A stretch of DNA of 64,000 nucleotides from Flavobacterium sp. GTDB lineage: Bacteria > Bacteroidota > Bacteroidia > Flavobacteriales > Flavobacteriaceae. The stretch covers positions 1,429,033 through 1,493,032 of the forward strand of contig NZ_JAGIAV010000004.1 of the NCBI RefSeq assembly GCF_017744675.1, written 5' to 3'. Positions 49,470 through 57,399 of the stretch are shown here, one piece after another; position 1 is the first letter of the stretch, and each line of letters opens with the position of its first letter. The translations under genes were made by a program, and so were the position numbers. The notes beneath the pieces are model-generated. The model searched no databases. It had not been told where the DNA came from and saw nothing but the letters and a program-made list of their open reading frames with translations.

Positions 49470-51851
49470 ATGATTACAAAAAATACCTGCACATTTTTTC
49501 TTTTTATTCTTACGATTTTCACCTCATTTGCGCAGGAAAAATTCACTCTAAGTGGAACCATTAGCGATAGCAAAAACAACGAAACTTTAATTGGAGTCAA
49601 TATTTTTATTCCTTCTTTAAAAATAGGAACCACAACTAACGAATATGGCTTCTATTCTCTTTCTGCACCAAAAGGCGAATATGAGATTGAAGTTAGTTAC
49701 ATCGGTTATCAAACCATTCAGAAAAGCATTAACTTAAATCAAAATACAAAAATCAATTTCGCCATAAAAGAAGGTGGCGAAGAATTGCAAGAAGTCATAA
49801 TTACAGAAAACAAAGGCAAATCAAACATCAAAACTCCTGAAATGAGCGTGAATAAACTCTCTATTTCAACGATAAAAAAAATGCCTGTTGTTTTGGGAGA
49901 AGTTGATGTTTTAAAATCTATTTTATTGCTTCCAGGTGTTACCAATGCAGGTGAAGGCGCTTCTGGATTTAATGTCCGCGGAGGCGGTGCAGATCAGAAT
50001 CTGATTCTTTTAGACGAAGCCACTATTTTTAATTCTTCTCACGTCTTCGGATTCTTTTCTGTTTTTAATCCTGATGCCATTAAAGATTTAAAATTATACA
50101 AAGGCGGAATTCCAGCACGTTATGGCGGAAGGGCTTCTTCAGTTTTAGAAATCTATCAAAAAGACGGAAGCAGTAAAGATTTTCATATGAATGGAGGAAT
50201 CGGATTAATTTCAAGTCGTTTATTGGCTGAAGGTCCGATTGTAAAAGACAAAGGTTCTTTTTTAATTGGCGGAAGGGCTTCCTATGCACATCTTTTTTTA
50301 AAACTCTCCGAAGAGAATAAAAACAATGCAGCCTACTTTTATGATTTAAACACCAAATTAAACTACAAACTCAACGACAACAACAGTTTATATTTATCTG
50401 GTTATTTCGGGCGTGATGTTTTTAGATTAAATAAGAGTTTTACTAATACCTACGGAAATTCGACTTTAAACCTGAGATGGAATCATTTGTATTCTGATAA
50501 ACTATTCTCTAATCTCTCTTTAATTTATAGTGATTATTATTACGGATTAGATCTTGATTTTGTTGGTTTCAATTGGGATTCTGGAATCAAAAATTACAAC
50601 ATCAAATACGATTTCAAACATTATATTTCAGATAAGCTAAAACTTAACTATGGATTAAACGGAATCTATTATCAATTTAATCCCGGAACAATTAAACCAA
50701 GTAGCGAAGATTCAGGAATTAATCCAGACCAATTAGACAAAAAATATGCTTTTGAGCCTTCTGTGTATTTAGATGCAGAAAGTCAGCTTTCTGAAAAAAT
50801 TTCTATTGCATACGGATTACGCTACAGCTTATTTTATCGTTTAGGAGCTTCTACCATCAATTATTATGATAATAACGAAGCAGTAGTTTTTAATACTGAT
50901 ATGCAGATTTATGAGAAAGGAACACCTACCTCAACAAAGTATTTCGGAAAAAATAAAGTCATTCAGAGTTACGGTAATTTTGAACCGCGTTTTTCTATTT
51001 CCTATCAATTAAACGAAGACCAATCTCTTAAAGCGAGTTACAATAGAATGGCGCAGTACCTTCAATTAATTTCCAATACCTCTTCTCCTACTCCGCTCGA
51101 TGTCTGGATGCCGAGTGATAATTACATTAAACCACAACTTGCAGATCAGGTGGCTTTAGGCTATTTCAGAAATATTTACAACGATGCCTATTCTCTAGAA
51201 GTAGAAACTTATTATAAAAAAATACAAAACAGGTTAGATTATATAGACGGAGCCGATTTAATAGCTAACAATGCTATCGAACAAGTTATCTTAAACGGCC
51301 ATATGCGCTCGTATGGTTTAGAGCTGATGGTTAAGAAAAACAAAGGTCGATTTAATGGCTGGATTTCGTACACCATTTCAAGATCTGAGCAGCAAACCCC
51401 TGGAAGAACTCCGGAAGAAATTGGTATTAACAATGGTAAATGGTATGCTTCTGCTTACGATAAAACACATAATTTAGCTATTACATCTTCTTACAATTTA
51501 AACGAAAAATGGTCTTTTGGTGCTAACTTTGCTTTACAGTCGGGACAGCCAGTTACGTATCCGAACGGTCAGTATCACTATTTAGGAATTGTGGTTCCAA
51601 GTTATGGATTACGAAACGGAAATAGACTTCCAGCATATCATCATCTGGATGTCTCTGCAACTTTAACGCCGCACAAAAACAAAGACAGAAACTGGAAAGG
51701 AGAATGGGTTTTCAGCATATACAATCTTTACAATCGCATGAACGCAGCTTCAATTAGTTTTCGTCAAAATAATGATACAGGAGAAAATGAAGCCGTTAAA
51801 ACCTCCATTTTCGGAATTGTTCCAGCCGTTAGCTATAATTTCAAATTTTAA
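49470..51851 (+). CDS. TonB-dependent outer-membrane receptor
   Basis: A 793-residue receptor. Signal peptide to about TSFAQ (residue 21). A carboxypeptidase-regulatory-like domain (KFTLSGTISDSKNNETLIGVNIFIPSLKIGTTTNEYGFYSLSAPKG, about 23-110) is followed by the plug (VDVLKSILLLPGVTNAGEGASGFNVRGGGADQNLILLDEATIFN, about 140-230) and a beta barrel ending FGIVPAVSYNFKF with the terminal aromatic. There is no SusD partner; the next gene is a DUF4249 lipoprotein, the usual partner of this receptor type. It takes up an unidentified ligand using TonB energy. Confidence 0.95.
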   Translation: MITKNTCTFFLFILTIFTSFAQEKFTLSGTISDSKNNETLIGVNIFIPSLKIGTTTNEYGFYSLSAPKGEYEIEVSYIGYQTIQKSINLNQNTKINFAIKEGGEELQEVIITENKGKSNIKTPEMSVNKLSISTIKKMPVVLGEVDVLKSILLLPGVTNAGEGASGFNVRGGGADQNLILLDEATIFNSSHVFGFFSVFNPDAIKDLKLYKGGIPARYGGRASSVLEIYQKDGSSKDFHMNGGIGLISSRLLAEGPIVKDKGSFLIGGRASYAHLFLKLSEENKNNAAYFYDLNTKLNYKLNDNNSLYLSGYFGRDVFRLNKSFTNTYGNSTLNLRWNHLYSDKLFSNLSLIYSDYYYGLDLDFVGFNWDSGIKNYNIKYDFKHYISDKLKLNYGLNGIYYQFNPGTIKPSSEDSGINPDQLDKKYAFEPSVYLDAESQLSEKISIAYGLRYSLFYRLGASTINYYDNNEAVVFNTDMQIYEKGTPTSTKYFGKNKVIQSYGNFEPRFSISYQLNEDQSLKASYNRMAQYLQLISNTSSPTPLDVWMPSDNYIKPQLADQVALGYFRNIYNDAYSLEVETYYKKIQNRLDYIDGADLIANNAIEQVILNGHMRSYGLELMVKKNKGRFNGWISYTISRSEQQTPGRTPEEIGINNGKWYASAYDKTHNLAITSSYNLNEKWSFGANFALQSGQPVTYPNGQYHYLGIVVPSYGLRNGNRLPAYHHLDVSATLTPHKNKDRNWKGEWVFSIYNLYNRMNAASISFRQNNDTGENEAVKTSIFGIVPAVSYNFKF

Positions 51852-51875
51852 AAAATCAATTCAAAAACTAAAGAT

Positions 51876-52703
51876 ATGCTTATGAGAAAATTAGTTTTTT
51901 TAATCGCATTTTTTCTTTCTCTTTTCCTTACAAGCTGTGAGGAAGTTGTTAATGTTGATTTAGATACAGCGCCTGCAAAACTGGTAATTGAAGCTGCTAT
52001 TAATTGGGAGAAAGGAACAAAAGGAAACGAACAAACTATAAAACTGACTACAACAACCGGTTATTTTGAAGACGTAATTCCAACTGTTTCAAATGCAATT
52101 ATCTATATAGAAAACAGTAAAAAAGAACGATTTAATTTTATCGAAGTTAAAAAAACAGGTCAATATGTATGTAACACTTTCAAACCCATTATCGATGAAG
52201 AATATACGTTAACCATAATTAGTAGAGGAAACCGATACATAGGAACAGAAACTTTAAAATCGGTAGCATCAATTACGCGAATAGAACAAAATAACCAAGG
52301 CGGATTTTCTGGAAAAGATATTGAAGTAAAAGCTTTTTATAATGACCCAGCCGATGCAGCTAATTTTTACTTATACAAATATTCCTATTCAAATAAAGTC
52401 AAATCAACTTTTTATGTAGATGAGGATAAATTTTTTAATGGTAATGAATTTTCGAGCTTTTCAGACGATGAAGATTTAAAAACCGGAAATCAAATTGAAG
52501 TAACGCACTACGGAATTTCACAGCAATACTACAATTACATGAATATTTTAGTTAGCATTGCCGGAAGCAATGTTGGAGGTCCATTTCAGTCTCCACCTGC
52601 GACTGTAAAAGGAAATATGATCAATGTAACCAATAAAGACAATTATCCGCTGGGATATTTCTCCTTAAGCGAAACCAGTACAGAAAAGTACAAAATTCAA
52701 TAA
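51876..52703 (+). CDS. DUF4249 lipoprotein, partner of the TonB receptor
   Basis: A 275-residue lipoprotein: LFLTSC lipobox (Cys about 21), then EEVVNVDLDTAPAKLVIEAAINW, the characteristic opening of DUF4249. The body is all-beta (ETLKSVASITRIEQ, VKAFYNDPADAANFYLYKY). Such proteins stand next to TonB-dependent receptors and probably bind the ligand at the outer-membrane surface. It lies 24 bases after the receptor and two bases before the GyrI-like gene, so all three are one transcript. ATG codons at 51876 and 51882 are both possible starts. Ligand unknown. Confidence 0.88.
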   Translation: MLMRKLVFLIAFFLSLFLTSCEEVVNVDLDTAPAKLVIEAAINWEKGTKGNEQTIKLTTTTGYFEDVIPTVSNAIIYIENSKKERFNFIEVKKTGQYVCNTFKPIIDEEYTLTIISRGNRYIGTETLKSVASITRIEQNNQGGFSGKDIEVKAFYNDPADAANFYLYKYSYSNKVKSTFYVDEDKFFNGNEFSSFSDDEDLKTGNQIEVTHYGISQQYYNYMNILVSIAGSNVGGPFQSPPATVKGNMINVTNKDNYPLGYFSLSETSTEKYKIQ

Positions 52704-52705
52704 TC

Positions 52706-53188
52706 ATGCAACCAAAAATTAAAACCTTAACCGAAAAAAAACTCATTGGACATTCTATAGAAATGTCATTTATCGAGAATAAAACTTTCCAGCTATGGAG
52801 TGGTTTTATGCCCAATAGAAAAGAGATAAAAAATGCAATAAGTGCTAATTTGTATTCTTTAGAAGTTTATGAAGAAAACCACTTTGACAATTTTGATCCT
52901 AGTGACAATTTCTATAAATGGGCAGCCGTAGAAGTTTCAGATTATGAAAATCTTCCAGAAGGAATGAAAACCTTAGTAGTCCCTGATGGTCTATATGCCG
53001 TTTTTCTTCATTTAGGCCCAGCCTCAGAAGGGCATAAAACGTATCATTATATTTTTACAGAATGGCTTCCAAATTCTGAATACACAGTAGATGACAGACC
53101 GCATTTTGCTGTAATGGATGAAAAATATAAAAAAGACGATCCTACTTCTGAAGAAGAAATATGGATTCCGATAAAAAGCAGAAATTAA
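52706..53188 (+). CDS. GyrI-like effector-binding domain protein
   Basis: A 160-residue stand-alone GyrI-like (AraC effector-binding) domain: IKTLTEKKLIGHSIEMSFIENKTFQLW, KWAAVEVSDYENLPEGMKTLVVPDGLYAVFLHLGPASEGHKTYHYIFTEWLPNSEYTVDDRPHFAVM. The SHIP-like fold binds small hydrophobic molecules; some members hydrolyse cyclopropanoid or other toxins. The gene begins two bases after DUF4249 and ends one base before the DinB-like gene. No DNA-binding domain is present. Its function with a TonB receptor is unclear. Confidence 0.8.
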   Translation: MQPKIKTLTEKKLIGHSIEMSFIENKTFQLWSGFMPNRKEIKNAISANLYSLEVYEENHFDNFDPSDNFYKWAAVEVSDYENLPEGMKTLVVPDGLYAVFLHLGPASEGHKTYHYIFTEWLPNSEYTVDDRPHFAVMDEKYKKDDPTSEEEIWIPIKSRN

Positions 53189-53189
53189 A

Positions 53190-53633
53190 ATGGTAATAGA
53201 ATCACTAAAATCTCTTTTTAATAGAGATTTAAACAAACTGAAGGACGAAATCGAATCGTATCAAAACGAAAGCACGATTTGGATAATAGACAAAAACATT
53301 TCCAATTCAGCAGGGAACTTATGCCTGCATTTAGTTGGAAATCTAAACACTTATATTGGTGCAGAAATAGGCAAAACAGGTTATGTGCGAGATCGTCCTT
53401 TGGAGTTTTCATTAAAAGATATTCCAAAATCTGAACTGATTTCAAAAATTGAAAACACAATTGAAGTCATCAACAAAAGTTTAGATTCGTTAACCGAAAA
53501 AGATTTAGAACAGATTTATCCGCAGATTGTTTTTGAAAAAGAAATGACAACTGGATTCTTCCTAATTCATCTTTCTACGCATTTAGCCTATCATTTAGGA
53601 CAAATCAATTATCATAGAAGACTTTTAGATTAA
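53190..53633 (+). CDS. DinB-superfamily protein (DUF1572-like)
   Basis: A 147-residue four-helix-bundle protein. LCLHLVGNLNTYIGAEIG has the first metal-binding histidine and LIHLSTHLAYHLGQINYHRR the others (HxxxH-type pair), giving the three-His site of the DinB/YfiT family. Members are thiol transferases or of unknown function. It starts one base after the GyrI-like stop. In the same transcript as a TonB receptor it may take part in detoxification, though this is only a guess. Confidence 0.8.
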   Translation: MVIESLKSLFNRDLNKLKDEIESYQNESTIWIIDKNISNSAGNLCLHLVGNLNTYIGAEIGKTGYVRDRPLEFSLKDIPKSELISKIENTIEVINKSLDSLTEKDLEQIYPQIVFEKEMTTGFFLIHLSTHLAYHLGQINYHRRLLD

Positions 53634-53715
53634 AAAAAACAACTTCTCAACATATGTAAATGTTTTAAAATTAGAATTGACAAACCTTTGTACTGTTAAT
53701 TCTAATTTTAAAAAC

Positions 53716-54171
53716 ATGAAACATTTACTTGCCTTTTTATTGTTTATTTACGCGTTTCAAGCACAAGCACAATCCTTTAAAAATCCAGAATCTTTATTCA
53801 ATCCTGCACCTTATGGCTTCAGCCATGCCTCTGCAGTAAAAACACCTGGCGAACTTATTTATATTTCAGGTCAAAGCGGAGGTTTAGGAAAACAGCATCT
53901 TTTAAGCCCAGATTTTAGAACACAAGTAAAAACTGCACTAGAAAATCTCAAAGTGATTTTAAACAGCTATGAGCTAAAACCAGAAAATGTAATGAAAATT
54001 ACAATCCTGATCGTTGATCACTCCTCAGAAAAATTAAAAATTTGGGAAGAAGAAATCAGTAAAGTCTGGAACGGAAAACCTTTTCCTGCCAGTACATTAA
54101 TACCTGTTCCAAAATTAGCTCTTGACGGAATGCTCATAGAAGTTGACGCAGTTGCTTTTAAAGCCAATTAA
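53716..54171 (+). CDS. RidA-family protein with signal peptide
   Basis: A 151-residue protein of the YjgF/YER057c/RidA family, which includes enamine/imine deaminases. After a clear signal peptide (MKHLLAFLLFIYAFQAQAQ) the fold shows GFSHASAVKTPGELIYISGQSG, QVKTALENLKVILNSYELKPENVMKITILIVD and FPASTLIPVPKLALDGMLIEVDAVA. The usual catalytic Arg of RidA (ARxxV) is replaced by PASTL in this region, so deaminase activity is doubtful. Export is unusual for the family. The start at 53716 is chosen over 53677 because it gives a proper signal peptide. Confidence 0.82.
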   Translation: MKHLLAFLLFIYAFQAQAQSFKNPESLFNPAPYGFSHASAVKTPGELIYISGQSGGLGKQHLLSPDFRTQVKTALENLKVILNSYELKPENVMKITILIVDHSSEKLKIWEEEISKVWNGKPFPASTLIPVPKLALDGMLIEVDAVAFKAN

Positions 54172-54206
54172 ATAAAGACATTTTCTGCCAAAGACTAGAT
54201 CTTTTG

Positions 54207-54214
54207 TACATTTG
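54207..54214 (+). promoter_or_regulatory. Promoter -7 box of the thiamine pyrophosphokinase gene
   Basis: TACATTTG matches TAnnTTTG, 22 bases before the ATG at 54237 and inside the longest frame, so the ATG at 54237 is the start. Confidence 0.7.
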
Positions 54215-54236
54215 TACTTCATTCAAAAAAACTTAC

Positions 54237-54899
54237 ATGTCATCACATCACATAGTCCGCGACGATCAAGAACCTGCTTTAATAATTGCCAATGGTGCGG
54301 CCTGCGATCCTGAATTATTAGGACAATTATTAGAATGGTCTCCACTGGTTGTCGTTTTAGATTCGGCTATCGAAAGAGTGATTGAATTAGGTATAAAAGT
54401 CGACGTTTTATTGGGCGATTTTGATCGTGGTTTCGATCCTGAAATTTACAAAACTTCTCAATTTCCAATCGAAATCGTCCACACGCCAGATCAAGATAAA
54501 ACCGATTTGGAAAAAGCGTTTGATTATCTTATCGAAAGAAAAATTCCAGCTGTAAATGTCGTTTGGGCAACAGGAAAACGTGCCGATCATACCATTACAA
54601 ACTTGACACAAATTGTTCGCTATCGAGATTTACTGAAAATTGTGATTCTAGACGATCATTCTAAAATATTTCTTCTGCCAACAAAATTTGAAAAATGGTA
54701 TACCGCAAACACACCAATTTCATTGATTCCAATTGGAGTTGTTAACGGAATTTCTTCTGCCAATTTAAAATACGAATTAAACGACGACACACTCACAATG
54801 GGTTACAGAACCGGAAGCAGTAATTCAGTCGAAAAAGATGGTATTGTAACCATTACGCATCGCGAAGGAGATCTTCTTTTAATGGAATGTTTTGATTAG
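54237..54899 (+). CDS. Thiamine pyrophosphokinase
   Basis: Transfers pyrophosphate from ATP to thiamine, making the cofactor TPP in one step. The 220-residue protein has the N-terminal part EPALIIANGAACDPELLGQL, the metal motif DVLLGDFDRGFD (GDFD), and HTPDQDKTDLEKAFDYLIER with its catalytic Asp, then VVWATGKRADHTITNL. The C-terminal all-beta domain (SLIPIGVVNGISSANLKYEL and GSSNSVEKDGIVTITHREGDLLL) is the thiamine-binding sandwich. A short DNA spacer with its own promoter separates it from the RidA gene. Confidence 0.93.
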   Translation: MSSHHIVRDDQEPALIIANGAACDPELLGQLLEWSPLVVVLDSAIERVIELGIKVDVLLGDFDRGFDPEIYKTSQFPIEIVHTPDQDKTDLEKAFDYLIERKIPAVNVVWATGKRADHTITNLTQIVRYRDLLKIVILDDHSKIFLLPTKFEKWYTANTPISLIPIGVVNGISSANLKYELNDDTLTMGYRTGSSNSVEKDGIVTITHREGDLLLMECFD

Positions 54900-54901
54900 T
54901 T

Positions 54902-55642
54902 TTATATCGTTTGTTTGTTTATAATTTTATAAATAAAAATACTCTCAGGGGCTCTACTTCCTTGCAAAGAATAAATTACTGCAAATTCATCATTTTCGGA
55001 TATTTGAAATTGCTCCATGCTGTGAGGCTCACAAAAAGCGTAAAAAACATTGTTCTCTTCTTTTATTTTAAGATTGTATTTTTTAGCTGTTATTTCAAGT
55101 TCTTCTTTTTCATAAAATCTAAAGGTAGATAAGACTTTTACGTTTTCTTGAATGATGTAAATACTTTTATCATAAATCTGAATAAATGAATTACGCCAAA
55201 CAGAATTGTCAGAAGGAAGCCAGTTAAAATAGCCGTCTTTTACAGGATAAAGCTCTTCACCATCAAAAAAACTTCCTATAACTTTGTCGGAATTAAAGGT
55301 GCTTGTTTCTACTTTTTTAGAAATAACAGAATTATTCTTAACCAATTCTCTTATATCTAACATTAACTTATAAATATCAGAAGTTGCAATTTCTCCAATT
55401 TCTTTCCATCCGTCAAAAGTGTCAATAACTTTAGAAACTTCTTTTGTACATTCTACAGAATATATTTCGAAACCAAAATCATATTCTCTAATCCCGTCTT
55501 TTAATATTTTAGTCAAATTATCTAAAATTTCTTCTATATAATCGATACTACAAGAACTTAACTCATTCAAACCTTCCCATTTACCTTTAATATTAAGATA
55601 GGTTGTACCGATTTCACTCTTGAAAAATTCGTATTCTAACAT
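54902..55642 (-). CDS. Hypothetical protein
   Basis: A 246-residue protein with no signal peptide or membrane segment that I do not recognise. It is acidic with two apparent halves: an N-terminal alpha/beta part (SIDYIEEILDNLTKILKDGIREYDFGFEIYSVECTKEVSKVI) and a C-terminal part rich in aromatic strands (SVWRNSFIQIYDKSIYIIQE, FAVIYSLQGSRAPESIFIYKI). It converges on the thiamine pyrophosphokinase gene with only two bases between. Its start lies six bases from a perfect 17-base inverted repeat. It could be an immunity-type or orphan protein; there is no evidence either way. Confidence 0.75.
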   Translation of the reverse strand: MLEYEFFKSEIGTTYLNIKGKWEGLNELSSCSIDYIEEILDNLTKILKDGIREYDFGFEIYSVECTKEVSKVIDTFDGWKEIGEIATSDIYKLMLDIRELVKNNSVISKKVETSTFNSDKVIGSFFDGEELYPVKDGYFNWLPSDNSVWRNSFIQIYDKSIYIIQENVKVLSTFRFYEKEELEITAKKYNLKIKEENNVFYAFCEPHSMEQFQISENDEFAVIYSLQGSRAPESIFIYKIINKQTI

Positions 55643-55647
55643 ATTAC

Positions 55648-55693
55648 TTTATCTCGATTTAATTTTATAAATATAGAATTAAATCGAGATAAA
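55648..55693. promoter_or_regulatory. 17-bp perfect inverted repeat between divergent genes
   Basis: TTTATCTCGATTTAATT (55648-55664) and AATTAAATCGAGATAAA (55677-55693) with a 12-base loop. It lies six bases in front of the ATG of the orphan minus-strand gene and about 125 bases before rlmF. It may be an operator or, in the orphan's mRNA, a hairpin next to the start codon. Confidence 0.6.
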
Positions 55694-55796
55694 ATTATGC
55701 ATCATTTCTACAGGACTTATTCGAGTATCATTAATCTAATCCGTTGCTACAAAATAGATCATTCCTATGGAATTCTTATTCCAAAATTGGAATCCC

Positions 55797-55804
55797 TATC
55801 TTTG
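55797..55804 (+). promoter_or_regulatory. Promoter -7 box of rlmF
   Basis: TATCTTTG, a TAnnTTTG box 12 bases before the ATG at 55817. It lies inside the longest open frame, which therefore cannot be translated from 55697. Confidence 0.75.
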
Positions 55805-55816
55805 CAATCGAAATCA

Positions 55817-56770
55817 ATGAAAATGAAAGCAAACGACAATTCTGAAAAAAATATTTTACACCCAAGAAATCTTCATCGCTCGAGATACGATTTTGAAAAA
55901 CTAATTTCAAATTGTCCAGAATTAAAAGCTTTTATTTCAGTAAATAAACACGGAATCGAAACTATCGATTTTAGTAATCCAAATGCCGTAAAAGCTTTAA
56001 ATAGAGCTTTACTGCAAACCTATTATGGCATTCAAAATTGGGATATTCCGAAAAATTATCTTTGCCCGCCAATTCCTGGACGAGCAGATTATATTCATTA
56101 CATTGCCGATTTATTAGCGGAAAGCAATAACAATGAGATTCCAAATACTTCATCTGTTTTAGGTTTAGATATCGGAACAGGTTCAAATTTAATCTATCCG
56201 ATATTAGGAAACGCTATTTACAATTGGAGTTTTGTTGCAACCGATATTGATAAAAAAGCCATTGAAAATTGCAGTAAAATTATCGGAAACAATTCGAAAT
56301 TAATAGATGCCATTAGTTTGCAGCAGCAAACCGAATCTCGATTTATTTTCAAAAATATCATTACGCCCGAAGATCGTTTTACCTTTACAATATGTAATCC
56401 GCCTTTTCATGCCTCTGCAGAAGAAGCCAACAAAAGTGCTTCGAGAAAAGTTTCCAATCTTAATCCGAAGGAAAAAAGAAATGCAAATCCAGTTTTAAAT
56501 TTCGGAGGACAAAATGCCGAATTGTGGTGCAACGGCGGAGAAATTACATTTATAACTCAAATGATTTACGAAAGCGCCAAATATGCCTCACAATGTTTAT
56601 GGTTTACGACTTTAGTTTCTAAAAAAGAAAATCTTCCATCGATTTATAAAACTTTAAAGAAAGTAAATGCTGTAGCTATTAAAACAATCGATATGGCGCA
56701 AGGACAAAAAAGTAGCCGTATTGTGGCTTGGAGTTTTTTAAGCGATACTCAACGAAATTTTCCGATTTAG
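55817..56770 (+). CDS. rlmF: 23S rRNA (adenine1618-N6)-methyltransferase
   Basis: Methylates A1618 of 23S rRNA at N6 using SAM. The 317-residue protein starts MKMKANDNSEKNILHPRNLHRSRYDF (the LHPRN..H.YD motif is specific for RlmF), followed by PNAVKALNRALLQTYYGIQNWDIPKNYLCPPIPGRADYIHY, the SAM motif VLGLDIGTGSNLIYPI, the FVATDID acid, and the catalytic NPPF in FTICNPPFHAS. The C-terminal WFTTLVSKKENLPSIYKTLK is also usual. The longest frame would add 40 residues (from 55697) that have no family likeness and contain the promoter. Confidence 0.95.
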   Translation: MKMKANDNSEKNILHPRNLHRSRYDFEKLISNCPELKAFISVNKHGIETIDFSNPNAVKALNRALLQTYYGIQNWDIPKNYLCPPIPGRADYIHYIADLLAESNNNEIPNTSSVLGLDIGTGSNLIYPILGNAIYNWSFVATDIDKKAIENCSKIIGNNSKLIDAISLQQQTESRFIFKNIITPEDRFTFTICNPPFHASAEEANKSASRKVSNLNPKEKRNANPVLNFGGQNAELWCNGGEITFITQMIYESAKYASQCLWFTTLVSKKENLPSIYKTLKKVNAVAIKTIDMAQGQKSSRIVAWSFLSDTQRNFPI

Positions 56771-56803
56771 AACAATTTTGATTTCTGTAATTTATAATGT
56801 GTC

Positions 56804-56977
56804 GCTCCGCTGGAGCTTTTTATCAACACACTTTGATTTTGCTATAAATATTTGGCTCCTCTGGAGCATTAGTAGGAATTAATAAACAATTATTTTTGAA
56901 TAGTCCCAGCGGGACGAAATATTTATAGAAAAATATCAGTTGTATTCTTCAAAGCTCCAGCGGAGTGAAATATTTTT
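56804..56977. repeat. Second nested REP cluster
   Basis: Four hairpins form two nested inverted pairs with one centre near 56885: outer GCTCCGCTGGAGC (56804-56816) with GCTCCAGCGGAG (56954-56965) and inner CTATAAATATTTGGCTCCTC... (56842-56867) with GTCCCAGCGGGACGAAATAT.. (56903-56928). The CTAtaAATATTTsGTCC/GGAC form matches the inner repeats of the cluster at 42426. The gap 56771-57077 contains nothing else except the region upstream of the YgjV-like gene. Confidence 0.85.
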
Positions 56978-57077
56978 TGGCAAACTAAACTTTCCAAATA
57001 TCTGATTTCCAAACCAAAACCTTGATTTTATAATTTACTTTAAGTACATTTATTGTAAACCTTTTTAAATCAAGATT

Positions 57078-57314
57078 ATGGCAGAATATATTGGTTATCT
57101 CGCATCGGTTTTTATTGTGGGTGGTTTTTTATTGAAAAACCTTAGAGCAATTCGATTCATTAATATGTTTGGCTGTATCTGCTTTGTCATTTACGGCATT
57201 TTCCTTAATGATTATAAAGATTTCAACCAATGGCTTTGGCCAGTAATTATTCCGAATGCGATTTTAGCTTTCGTACAGATTTATTATCTGACTTCCAAAA
57301 GTGACAAATCTTAA
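57078..57314 (+). CDS. YgjV-like small membrane protein
   Basis: A 78-residue inner-membrane protein with three hydrophobic segments: YIGYLASVFIVGGFLL, INMFGCICFVIYGIFL and PVIIPNAILAFVQIYYL. The KNLRAIRFINMFGC loop and the NxxxxxxxxYY end fit the small YgjV/SemiSWEET-like family. SemiSWEETs are half-size sugar transporters that dimerise; a transport role for this protein is possible but unproven. It follows the REP cluster and has no partner gene. Confidence 0.75.
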   Translation: MAEYIGYLASVFIVGGFLLKNLRAIRFINMFGCICFVIYGIFLNDYKDFNQWLWPVIIPNAILAFVQIYYLTSKSDKS

Positions 57315-57399
57315 AATTATGATATTTTAAAATAGAATTCTGATACACATTTCGCCCACTCTACTAGTAACTTTAAGCTGAAAATTGAATTTTATTACT

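Noticed and set aside
55697..55816. 40-residue N-terminal extension of RlmF
   Set aside because: Contains the TATCTTTG promoter at 55797 and no RlmF-like sequence; translation starts at 55817.
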